From a candidate division LCP-89 bacterium (GTDB lineage: Bacteria > Electryoneota > B3-LCP): a DNA stretch of 11,216 nucleotides. The position numbers were made by a program, and so were the translations under genes. The notes under the pieces were generated by a model that saw only the letters and a program-made list of their open reading frames with translations, did not search any database and had not been told where the DNA came from. Shown in pieces: positions 1 through 7,686 of the stretch. The stretch's first letter is position 1. The number at the start of each line of letters is the position of its first letter. The stretch is from assembly GCA_025774735.1 (NCBI GenBank), contig JALGZU010000084.1:1-11216 (forward strand), written 5' to 3'.

Positions 1-794
1 GATTGTTTAGAACGGCGTTGTTCCTGTTTCTCAATGTATCCGCAAAGGCTTTTGAACTCGTCCATGGCCTCTCTAAAATGTGGAAAGTCAAGAGTCTGCA
101 ACCCGTCCGAAAGCGCTTTTTTAGGATTGGGATGAGTCTCAATCATGACGCCATCCGCTCCGGCGATCAAACCGGCCAGCATCATGGGAATAATAATATC
201 ACTCCGTCCCGTACCGTGGGAGGGATCCACGATTACCGGCAGACCCGACATCTTCTTCAAGATCGGGACGGAAGCGAGATCCAGTGTATTACGCGTCACC
301 GTGTCGAAAGTGCGGATGCCTCGTTCGCAGAGCATGACTCGTTTATTGCCCTCTTTAAGAATGTACTCGGCTGCCGAGACAAATTCCTCTATGGTGGCCA
401 TGAAACTACGCTTCAGAAGAACCGGTTTGTCGGTGCGCCCGATCCTCTTCAACAGCGGGTAATTGTACATGTTGCGAGCGCCCACCTGCAGGACATCGGC
501 GTATTTGCAGATCAGGTCGAGCTCTTCTTGTTCCATCACTTCTGTTACAGTCAACAAACCGGTCTCTTCGGACGCTTCTTTCAGGTGAAACAGTCCTTGC
601 GGCCCTAGACCCTGGAAAGAGTGCGGTGAAGTGCGCGGTTTGTAGGCGCCTCCGCGCAGCATCTGAGCTCCCTGGGCTTTCACCTCACGTGCGATTTGAA
701 GAAGTTGATCGCGGCTTTCTATGGAACACGGTCCTGCAATCATGATCTTCTGCCGGCCGCCGATCTCAAGTTTGCCGATTTTAAAACCAGGCAT
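1..794 (-). CDS. aroF: 3-deoxy-7-phosphoheptulonate (DAHP) synthase, type I-beta core, 3' end cut by window
   Basis: This cytoplasmic enzyme condenses phosphoenolpyruvate with erythrose 4-phosphate, the first step of the shikimate pathway. I translated it directly on the minus strand: 264 codons are visible and the frame is still open at base 1. Motifs seen are GPCSIES (residues 21-27, metal-ligand Cys23), KPRTSP (52-57), GARNM (105-109), LLKR (126-129), CERGIRT (156-162), DPSHGTGR (190-197, His193) and ETHPNP (219-224, Glu219). These mark the Bacillus/KDO8P-synthase-like class. The protein begins at the catalytic barrel and has neither the N-terminal chorismate-mutase-like domain nor the ferredoxin-like domain that regulates many relatives. 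The ATG at 792-794 follows a GGGGAAA ribosome-binding site and lies 18 bases after the stop of the ligase gene, so the two are almost certainly co-transcribed. One oddity is Ser130 after LLKR, where relatives usually have Gly. Probably only a few C-terminal residues are missing. Confidence 0.95.
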   Translation of the reverse strand, partial: MPGFKIGKLEIGGRQKIMIAGPCSIESRDQLLQIAREVKAQGAQMLRGGAYKPRTSPHSFQGLGPQGLFHLKEASEETGLLTVTEVMEQEELDLICKYADVLQVGARNMYNYPLLKRIGRTDKPVLLKRSFMATIEEFVSAAEYILKEGNKRVMLCERGIRTFDTVTRNTLDLASVPILKKMSGLPVIVDPSHGTGRSDIIIPMMLAGLIAGADGVMIETHPNPKKALSDGLQTLDFPHFREAMDEFKSLCGYIEKQEQRRSKQ

Positions 795-812
795 GGTTTC
801 CCCGGATTGTTA

Positions 813-2585
813 TCAGGAATGAACCATTAAGTCTAATGCTAAGATCTTCTTGAAGATCTCTTCTACTGCTTCGTCGTATATCGGCCCCTTGTTCTCTTCG
901 ATTACCCTCGAGATGACTTCATCTCCGCGCAGAGAGGCAAACAGCGGTTGGTCCGTCTTACCGGACAGCTTGGCGATGCGCTGTACCAGTTCCACACGCG
1001 CGTTGAGCAACTCGAGAATCTTCGAATCGACAGAGTAAACCCGTCTTTCAAGGGATTTGATTTCGTCATCAGCAAGCTCGTTCAGAGCGATGCGGGCCAG
1101 TTCTGCGTACGATACTTTCCCCGTTTCGGTCTTGGGCAGCTCCGATCGAATCTCAATCTGAATGGGGACTTTATAATCTGCCAGATGATCCCGGCAGAAA
1201 GCCCTGATGTCCTTGATATCCAGCTTGGTGGAAGGTTTGGGTACCACGAAAGCTTTTGGAGTCTCACCGCGCAGCGAATCCGGCAATGAAATCACCGCGG
1301 CTTCGTCGACATGGGGATGCTGCGAAAGCACAGTTTCGACTTCCAGAGGATAAACTTTCAATCCGGCGACCTTCATGAGCCCGCTTCGCCTACCGAGGAA
1401 ATGATAGAAACCGTTTTCATCCCGCGTAACCATGTCACCGGTGTGACAGGCTCCATGATGGAATGTCCTTTCCGTCTCGTCGGGGAGGTTGAAATACCCA
1501 TCGACGACACCCGGACCTGAGACGATCATCTCACCTGTCTCACCCTCATCTGCTTCTCTTCCGCCCGCTCCCTCAACGTGGACTTCATATCCGGGGCATG
1601 GTTTACCCATAGAACCGACCGTGTAATCACCGTCAGGCGGCGTCGCCAAGGCTACACCAGTCGTCTCGGTACTGCCCCACACGGGTAGAAGTCTCACCCC
1701 GAATGTGTCCTCAAATTCATGGCAGAAATCGGCCGAGGAGTGTACCCCCCCTGCTTCGGGAATTCGCAATGTGGAAAAATCGCATTCACCTTTCTTTGCC
1801 ACTGGAAACAGAGACTTAAAAAAGGGCGGTACGGCCATTACCGTCGTTACTTTGAACTGCTCGATGGCGCGCCCGATCGTCTTGGGATACATGCTGTCCA
1901 GGAGTATGGTCGTCCCGTTCAGGTAAATCCCCCGGAAGAAGATTTCGTGGGGATGAGCATAGATGGGAAACATGCAGAGATGGACGTCGTCGCTGTTCAG
2001 TTTGAGCATTTCGACGGCGCCCTTTGTATTCCATAGCAGGTTGCCGTGGGTGGTGATGGCCCCTTTGGGAATCCCCGTCGTACCGGAGGTGTAATTCAGG
2101 TAAGCGACGTCGTCCTCATTGAGTTCAACACTAGGTGATTTGGAGGAGTCTTCTTTTAAAAGATATTCGTAAGAGATCGTCTTGCTGTTAGAAGAGCGGC
2201 CCGTCAGAATCACCTTGCCCTGCGGGTGTGAAGCGAAGAAAAACTTCTGCAGCAGGGGAAGGTAAATCGGATCGGCCACGACGGCAAAAGGATTCAACTG
2301 ACTGAAGTTTGCGCGCAGTGTATCCGCCTTCAACCGCATGTTAATCGGTGCAATGATGCCGCCGGCGCGAATGACGCCCAGGAAAGTGACCACCGCTTCG
2401 ATGGACTTGGGCAGGAGCATCGCCACGCGGTCGCCGCGCTGCAGACCGAGGTTCAGCAGGCCATTCGCCAGAGCGTTAACCTGCGAGTTCAACTGATCGT
2501 AGGTCAGGCTCTCATTGATAGTGAGGATTGCGAACTTTTCGGGGCAGCTCTTCGCCGCCCTCTCAAGCATGCGATCCAAATTCAT
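813..2585 (-). CDS. AMP-forming acyl/aryl-CoA ligase with C-terminal chorismate-mutase-like (AroQ) domain
   Basis: Residues 1-500 form an ANL-superfamily adenylating enzyme, which activates a carboxylic acid with ATP and usually transfers it to CoA. Motifs seen are the P-loop TSGTTGIPKG (166-175), GSTETTG (304-310), HTGD (381-384), the hinge around GRRSGLMKVAG (398-408) and the A10 motif PKTETGK with catalytic Lys490. The substrate cannot be read from the sequence. Residues 505-588 do not belong to the ligase fold. They resemble the AroQ-type chorismate mutase domain found at the N-terminus of Bacillus-type DAHP synthases, with matching patterns such as ILELLNAR (523-530), IEENKGP (562-568) and EEIFKKI (575-581). 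Of the usual active-site residues, only equivalents of Arg28 (Arg530) and Arg51 (Arg553) seem to remain. The ATG at 2583-2585 has a GAGGTG ribosome-binding site. The stop is a double TGA-TAA, 18 bases before the DAHP synthase start. Family assignment of the ligase is firm; the fused domain is a strong inference from pattern. Confidence 0.9.
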   Translation of the reverse strand: MNLDRMLERAAKSCPEKFAILTINESLTYDQLNSQVNALANGLLNLGLQRGDRVAMLLPKSIEAVVTFLGVIRAGGIIAPINMRLKADTLRANFSQLNPFAVVADPIYLPLLQKFFFASHPQGKVILTGRSSNSKTISYEYLLKEDSSKSPSVELNEDDVAYLNYTSGTTGIPKGAITTHGNLLWNTKGAVEMLKLNSDDVHLCMFPIYAHPHEIFFRGIYLNGTTILLDSMYPKTIGRAIEQFKVTTVMAVPPFFKSLFPVAKKGECDFSTLRIPEAGGVHSSADFCHEFEDTFGVRLLPVWGSTETTGVALATPPDGDYTVGSMGKPCPGYEVHVEGAGGREADEGETGEMIVSGPGVVDGYFNLPDETERTFHHGACHTGDMVTRDENGFYHFLGRRSGLMKVAGLKVYPLEVETVLSQHPHVDEAAVISLPDSLRGETPKAFVVPKPSTKLDIKDIRAFCRDHLADYKVPIQIEIRSELPKTETGKVSYAELARIALNELADDEIKSLERRVYSVDSKILELLNARVELVQRIAKLSGKTDQPLFASLRGDEVISRVIEENKGPIYDEAVEEIFKKILALDLMVHS

Positions 2586-2617
2586 CGGACACCTCGGTCT
2601 TGTTTCTTTAAGTTTAT

Positions 2618-2646
2618 AATTTAATCAAATATAGACCCAAAGTCAA
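2618..2646 (-). promoter_or_regulatory. Candidate sigma-70-like promoter for the ligase/DAHP synthase pair
   Basis: On the minus strand TTGACT (2641-2646) is followed after exactly 17 bases by TAAATT (2618-2623), about 33 bases before the ligase ATG in an AT-rich gap. The same TTGA..-17-TAAATT form occurs in front of the DUF362 gene. A TATATTTG (2626-2633), fitting the Bacteroidetes-type -7 TAnnTTTG pattern, overlaps it, but I see no correctly spaced -33 TTTG for that reading. This is prediction only. Confidence 0.4.
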
Positions 2647-2663
2647 TTAAAAACTTACTTTGG
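2637..2663. repeat. Inverted repeat overlapping the ligase -35 box
   Basis: Perfect 7-base arms CCAAAGT (2637-2643) and ACTTTGG (2657-2663) flank a 13-base AT-rich spacer. The dyad starts six bases after the stop of the secreted-protein gene and covers part of the candidate -35 box of the ligase promoter. It could be a repressor operator, or a weak terminator stem for the upstream gene. No T-tract follows it on the minus strand, which argues against a standard terminator. Confidence 0.35.
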
Positions 2664-2669
2664 AGCATC

Positions 2670-5306
2670 CTACTTCAGGAAAATTCCCTTTACGGCATCG
2701 ATCCGGTCCCCCATCTCCAGGGCGAAAATGTAGACCCCTGATGCCATACCGGAATTGAAACGGTAATCGATATAGCGGACACCGCCGGGAAGTGTACCAA
2801 ACGAAACTGCATCGACGGTTTGACCCCGGAGGTTGTAGATCGTCAAATCCACCGGAGCCTCATGCGGCAATGCCAGAATCAGGCGGGCCCTGTTATTGAA
2901 CGGATTCGGTACCGGTCCGGTGACTTTGAAGGTTTCGGGCAGAATTACGCCCGGCGTGGGGACAAGACCCGTCGAAACCTCGAACCAGTCCATGATCGCC
3001 GTCAGAAACTCCTGCCGGTTCGTAGCACCTGAACCGGAAACTCCTTCAAGGCCGAACGAGAGGAAAAGCGATTTGTAGCTCCCGTCCCTGCGCACGGCGG
3101 CTCCGGGATGGTCAGCAACGTTGTAATGCATGGATAATTCCCCCGGAAAGATCGGGGAAATAATGTCCGTTGAGTTCTGGTTTCCCGCGCCACCGGCTCC
3201 GGGAAACAACAATTGCATTCCGGCCGTCAAGGGATCGCCCTCTATCCCGAGCACCTCCCACATAGGGGAATGCGAACTGTCAAACGCAGCCCCGAGGTAA
3301 TCCGACAAAAATGGATCCGGAGTGATATATTCTGCAATATTCTGCCCGCTCAATAAGAGGTTACCCCCCTGATCTAGATACTCGGCCAGGAGTGTTCGTT
3401 CGGAAATAGTCAGAGCGCTGTCCGTCTCATCTCCCGTGAGCCAGATGGCTGCTTCAAATTCGTTCAGGATACTGCCGATGCTCCCGACCTGTTGAACGGC
3501 CCAGTGATAGACGTCGTAGCCGGCGTTGGCTAAGGGGACGGCATAGCTGGTATCGTAAACTTCTCCACCATCATCGTCCACCAGCACCACCGGAGCAGGA
3601 TTCAAATCGAAATCGAGGACGACAGTCTGGTCCGGGGCGACCGCCACATCTAATGCCTCCCTGTCTGTATATGGCGGTGCCGGATCGACCACCACCCGGT
3701 AAGACCCTTCGATGACGTTTGCAGTATATAAGCCTGTACCCGGATCCGTCGAAGTGTTGTAATAGGGCAGTTCCGGAGGTTGACCCTCCAGGTAGAAAAG
3801 CAAATCAGCCGAAATCGGATCCGCCGTCATTGCGTCTGACACCGTCCCCTGAATCTGCCCCCAGCCGAGAACCTGAACTGCTAAAGTCTGAGTATCGTTC
3901 GCACTGACGACGCCTCCCGGGGAGACGGTCATCGTCAATTCTGCCAAACCTGGATCAGCGGGAGTCCACTGACCCAGGAAGAGAGTGTCGACGTCGACGG
4001 CATCCAGATAAGTTGAATCGGACGAAGCCGTATAGGCGCCGCTGATTTCCACCGCGACGCTGTCAAATGGAGCCAGCGCACTGAAATGTCCCACCAAGAC
4101 GGTGACATCATATGCTTCACCCTGAGCGATGGGGGCTGTAGTGTCTGGCTGCAGGAATCCGAGTGCCATGACGTCGGCGGCGAGGTAGTCGGAGTAGAAT
4201 GATTCCATACCCATATAATCCAGGTAGCAGGAAACCCAACTCTGGTCTATCGAGTCAGGATCCAGTGAATTCGCCATGATGCCGCCGTCGTTATCAGTAT
4301 CTTCATCCAGAAGAGTATCCACCAGTGCGAAGGCTCGGCCGACCCACTGGGGCTCCGTCAAGATCGCGGAACTGGCGTGATAGGCGTGGGCGTACCAAAC
4401 ATTCCAGGAATTGTTCCACCCCCCTGGCACACCGACGGCATAGGTATCCAGGTAGGGTAAATATTGTGGCAGCCAGAGCTGCCCGGCAACCGGATCGGCG
4501 GTAAAGACGGAACGGCAGACACCCCAGAGCGCCGTCCCGCCGCACATGGCCCAGTCCTCGTTGTTCCAGAGCCGGTCAGGATCAGCTTCTATCCAGGCCT
4601 GCACGTCCGCACCGATGGACAGGGAGCTGTCCACGGCTTCCTGATCGCCCTGTTCGATACCGTATTCGTACAATGTCCCCGCACCCCACCCTTCGACCAG
4701 GGGATGAAGTTGTGCCCAGGTTCCGCTATAGGGCAGGCGATGGTTCATAATAAACCAGGCGCAGGAATCGGCGTACCAGAGGAAACTGTCATTACCGTAG
4801 ATCTGCCGGTATTTTGATTCCGCCACCAGCGCCCAGCCGCAGTTGTGGACGCTGTAATAGACGGACGTCGGTCCGCCTTCGTCATACGCCGGGAAATTCA
4901 TGGTGTAGGTCCAGGCAGCCAACACGTTGTCGCGGTACCTGTCCGGATCACCGGTCAGTTCGGCGTAGGTACACCAGACCCGGATGGCTTCCTGGGTGTT
5001 GTCCGTCTCGATGATGTTCCAACGGGTCGTCTCGCCTTCGTGGAGACCTCCGAAGTTGATCGTGGCGGTCGTGTCCTGCATCGTGACCAGGAAATCGCAG
5101 ATCTGTTCGTACTCGGACAGGATGTTGTACTCATCCAGCCAGGCAGGAGTGATTGCGATTCGAGGAGCGACCGGTTGCCCTGCTTTCATGGCTTGATGCG
5201 TCCGCATGTCGTTCTCAGTCCAGTGAGGAGTCGCACTCACTCGGGTTGGATTTGCTAATAACAGGCACAGCAAAACGACGATCATGAACATGCTTTGCTT
5301 TCTCAT
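2670..5306 (-). CDS. Secreted multidomain protein: helical-toroid-like domain, Ig-like and carboxypeptidase-regulatory-like domains, FlgD-type sorting domain
   Basis: I do not recognise a specific function. Residues 1-25 are a clear signal peptide (basic start, hydrophobic core, VSA before the likely cut). Residues 56-385 are rich in Trp, Tyr and Asp with recurring helical hairpins, resembling alpha/alpha-toroid carbohydrate-active enzymes. They include an acidic DTDNDGG segment (337-342) followed by DQSWVSCYLDY (354-364). Residues 395-480 look like an Ig-type beta sandwich. Residues 483-570 (GQIQGTVSD...GLYTANVIEGSY) fit a carboxypeptidase regulatory-like fold. Residues 571-775, starting VVLVDDDGG and including GGNLLLSGQNIAEY, fit a ThuA/GATase-like Rossmannoid module common in FCB exported proteins. 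Residues 790-878 (PVPNPFNN...ASGVYIF...KGIFLK) are a FlgD-Ig/type-A sorting-like end, suggesting outer-membrane export and surface attachment. The ATG has a GGGGAAAG ribosome-binding site. A glycan-degrading role is possible, but no catalytic residues could be fixed. Confidence 0.85.
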   Translation of the reverse strand: MRKQSMFMIVVLLCLLLANPTRVSATPHWTENDMRTHQAMKAGQPVAPRIAITPAWLDEYNILSEYEQICDFLVTMQDTTATINFGGLHEGETTRWNIIETDNTQEAIRVWCTYAELTGDPDRYRDNVLAAWTYTMNFPAYDEGGPTSVYYSVHNCGWALVAESKYRQIYGNDSFLWYADSCAWFIMNHRLPYSGTWAQLHPLVEGWGAGTLYEYGIEQGDQEAVDSSLSIGADVQAWIEADPDRLWNNEDWAMCGGTALWGVCRSVFTADPVAGQLWLPQYLPYLDTYAVGVPGGWNNSWNVWYAHAYHASSAILTEPQWVGRAFALVDTLLDEDTDNDGGIMANSLDPDSIDQSWVSCYLDYMGMESFYSDYLAADVMALGFLQPDTTAPIAQGEAYDVTVLVGHFSALAPFDSVAVEISGAYTASSDSTYLDAVDVDTLFLGQWTPADPGLAELTMTVSPGGVVSANDTQTLAVQVLGWGQIQGTVSDAMTADPISADLLFYLEGQPPELPYYNTSTDPGTGLYTANVIEGSYRVVVDPAPPYTDREALDVAVAPDQTVVLDFDLNPAPVVLVDDDGGEVYDTSYAVPLANAGYDVYHWAVQQVGSIGSILNEFEAAIWLTGDETDSALTISERTLLAEYLDQGGNLLLSGQNIAEYITPDPFLSDYLGAAFDSSHSPMWEVLGIEGDPLTAGMQLLFPGAGGAGNQNSTDIISPIFPGELSMHYNVADHPGAAVRRDGSYKSLFLSFGLEGVSGSGATNRQEFLTAIMDWFEVSTGLVPTPGVILPETFKVTGPVPNPFNNRARLILALPHEAPVDLTIYNLRGQTVDAVSFGTLPGGVRYIDYRFNSGMASGVYIFALEMGDRIDAVKGIFLK

Positions 5307-5335
5307 AGTTCTTTCCCCGGATTGAGGATATCACG

Positions 5336-5370
5336 AAAAACCCCCACTCTGCCACTCAGAATGGGGGTTT
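5336..5370 (-). terminator. Rho-independent terminator after the LVIVD-repeat gene
   Basis: The arms at 5338-5351 and 5357-5370 form a 14-pair stem with a run of five G:C pairs, one G-U wobble and a 5-base loop. On the minus strand the stem is followed directly by TTTTT (5336-5340). It begins about 48 bases after the stop of the beta-propeller gene. The plus-strand copy lacks a good T-tract, so it works best leftward. Only 29 bases separate it from the next start codon, so it may act as a partial attenuator between two secreted-protein genes. Confidence 0.8.
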
Positions 5371-5417
5371 CCCATTTCAGTAATATAACTCGGCGCAGTC
5401 CGGATAAACCCCCGGAA

Positions 5418-7610
5418 CTACTTCAGCAGGACCATCTTCTGGGTTTTCTGACCCCATGGTGATGACACCTTGGCAAAGTAGAGTCCGCTGGAAACCGTCC
5501 CGGCATTCCAGAGCAGACGGTGTTCACCGATTCCCAGTTCACCCTCGTACAGATCGGCCACCATGCGTCCCATCATATCGAAGACTTCGATATGCACCTG
5601 GCCCGTGGCCGGCAGGCTGAAGGAGAGTGCCGTGGAGGCGTTGAAGGGATTGGGATAGTTGCCGTTAATGACGAAACTCTCAGGCCGGACGGTGGGATCG
5701 GACACGATCACACCCGCTCCGCCGACGTCGTACACTTCCAGCGAATAGCCGTCGGCCAGGAGAGCCGTACCTGTACCCGTCAGAGCGACGTTGTAAGCCA
5801 TACCGGGTGAATCGTAGGTCGAGATCAACATCGGGCTGGACGGGGTACTCACATCGTAGGAGCTTACACCTGTGGCGGAGTGGGCCACGTAGAGGATATC
5901 GCCGCTTAAAGCCACGTCCTGCGCGTCTCCGCTCAACGGCACGGTGGCCAGCGATGTAATGTTCGCCGGATCGGTCGCATCCAGAACCATTAAACCTTCT
6001 GAACCGGCTGCGACGTACACGATATTTCCGCTTACTGCTGTGCCTTGCGGGGTAGTAATTGTGTAACTACCAAGCCCTGAGGGATTTATCGGATCGGTTA
6101 AGTCGTATACAAATACGCCTGCACCCGTTATGGAAGCGTAAAGCATACCATCCGAAATTGTGACGTCATCGGCACCGTTTGAACCAGATATCCATTGCCC
6201 TGAAACGAGGCTGGGTGCCATCGGAGTGCTTATATCAAAGTACTCTACCGCATGATCCCCGAAATCATTGGCTACATAGATGTAATCACCCCATATGGCC
6301 ATATCACGGTAACCGGCTTGCCCGGCCGCCGGTGTGCCCGCTACAGGAGTCGTGGGATCGGTGATGTCGTACACGAAGAGTCCGCCTACGGCATCCAGGG
6401 CGTAAGCGTAGATCCCGTTAACGAGGACGTCCCAGTACTCCTCCTCCGCATCCACAGTGGTCAGGCTGTCCGGTGCAGAAGGATCTGTGATATCCAGAAC
6501 GGTCATCCCGGCATTGAAGTTGGCCACATACGCGTAGTTGCCATCGACAAAGGCAGCCCTGGCACCGCCGGGTTCCGAATAGGTATCAATGTAGGCAGGG
6601 CCAAACGCCGTCGACACATCCCAGATTTCAACCCCATCGACGCCCATGAAAGCATAACCGGTCGTGCCGTTGGCTTGGACTCCGATGCAGGGTGCAGCTG
6701 TCTGAGTGATCGAGGCGATCATCACGGCACTGGTCCAAAGAATTTCAAATCCCGCACTGCCCTCAGCGATCATGACATAGTAGTACAATGTCCCCTGATA
6801 GTTGTATTCATAGGCCGAGAGGGCGGTCGCAGCTCCCGTCGTGCTGATTACACCGCCAGTCAGAGTGGGATTTGTTGGATCGGTGATATCGATAGTGACG
6901 AGTCCAGGATTCCCCAGCGCAATGTAGAGCGAATCCATCGCAGGGTGGAAAGCAAGATCCAGTGCTGATGCACCGGGATTAGACCACCCACCAGCCAATG
7001 TGGGATTCTCAGGAACACTCACATCGAGCACTACCAGACCAGCCGTATCCGCGGCCATGTAAAGATGATCTCCTCTGTAGGCGATTTCATGGATAGCGAG
7101 GGCAGGATCGGCATAGGTCCCAATGATCGTGGGATTCGTATTATCCTCCACACTAACGATCACCATTCCCACTCCATCGACACCGCAGTACACCAGGAAG
7201 CTGTCCTGATGCTGCGCGGCGACATTCCAGCAGGCACCACCCAAATCAAGAGTCGCTCTGATAAACAGCGAATCGGGATCCCAGGTATCTACAAAAGTGA
7301 CACCTGCATCGCCTTCCGCGATCAAGAAACCATCGTCTTCGACGTAGGCAGCGACGTAGCCGCCTTCGTAAGCCAGTCCTGGTGTTGCGACTAAATCCAG
7401 CTCGCTGAAACCCGGTAAGGCAGCACTGGCGGATGCTTTAATGCCATAGGATGTGAAGAGATAGGCATTACCTGCACCATCGAATCCGATTGCATTCCAC
7501 TCGTTAGCAATCAAATTCGAAGACTGGGGCGTGAAGCCCTGCGCTGCCGGTGTAAAGCCAAAGGCCATCATAACCAGGCAAATGGTAAGAATTGTTACTG
7601 TACGTTTCAT
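5418..7610 (-). CDS. Secreted LVIVD-repeat beta-propeller protein with FlgD-type C-terminal sorting domain
   Basis: Residues 1-25 form a signal peptide. From about residue 80 to 630 the protein consists of degenerate repeats of roughly 40-45 residues, each ending in a 'GLxVxDITDPxxP' strand. Clear copies lie near residues 192-203, 238-248, 369-380, 411-422, 457-466, 500-510, 541-550 and 584-592, with weaker ones near 105, 150, 328 and 625. This is the LVIVD repeat, which folds as beta-propeller blades. About twelve units are present, more than one propeller needs, so two may be stacked. Residues 640-730 carry ESFVINGNYPNPFN, then GRMVADLYEGEL, SSGLYFAKV and a terminal KMVLLK, a FlgD-Ig/type-A sorting-like domain. 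The likely location is the cell surface or outside the cell. The ATG has a strong GAGGAGG ribosome-binding site and the gene ends in a terminator. No catalytic motif is visible; binding or scaffolding is the likely role, ligand unknown. Confidence 0.9.
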   Translation of the reverse strand: MKRTVTILTICLVMMAFGFTPAAQGFTPQSSNLIANEWNAIGFDGAGNAYLFTSYGIKASASAALPGFSELDLVATPGLAYEGGYVAAYVEDDGFLIAEGDAGVTFVDTWDPDSLFIRATLDLGGACWNVAAQHQDSFLVYCGVDGVGMVIVSVEDNTNPTIIGTYADPALAIHEIAYRGDHLYMAADTAGLVVLDVSVPENPTLAGGWSNPGASALDLAFHPAMDSLYIALGNPGLVTIDITDPTNPTLTGGVISTTGAATALSAYEYNYQGTLYYYVMIAEGSAGFEILWTSAVMIASITQTAAPCIGVQANGTTGYAFMGVDGVEIWDVSTAFGPAYIDTYSEPGGARAAFVDGNYAYVANFNAGMTVLDITDPSAPDSLTTVDAEEEYWDVLVNGIYAYALDAVGGLFVYDITDPTTPVAGTPAAGQAGYRDMAIWGDYIYVANDFGDHAVEYFDISTPMAPSLVSGQWISGSNGADDVTISDGMLYASITGAGVFVYDLTDPINPSGLGSYTITTPQGTAVSGNIVYVAAGSEGLMVLDATDPANITSLATVPLSGDAQDVALSGDILYVAHSATGVSSYDVSTPSSPMLISTYDSPGMAYNVALTGTGTALLADGYSLEVYDVGGAGVIVSDPTVRPESFVINGNYPNPFNASTALSFSLPATGQVHIEVFDMMGRMVADLYEGELGIGEHRLLWNAGTVSSGLYFAKVSSPWGQKTQKMVLLK

Positions 7611-7686
7611 CTCGGTCTTCCTCCTCGGAGATAAATTATTTGTACCTTGATTATCTGTGTTTTTTCTGCTTTCTAATAGTAGTACA

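Noticed and set aside
3..608. Plus-strand open frame of 201 codons
   Set aside because: It lies antisense to the DAHP synthase, whose family motifs are unmistakable. The plus-strand product has no family resemblance.
4464..5258. Overlapping plus-strand open frames of 117 and 137 codons
   Set aside because: They are shadows of the secreted multidomain protein, with Arg/Pro/Gly-biased composition typical of reverse frames.
6252..6968. Plus-strand open frame of 238 codons
   Set aside because: It is antisense to the LVIVD-repeat gene. Its length comes from the repeated codon pattern, and there is no ribosome-binding site or recognisable domain.
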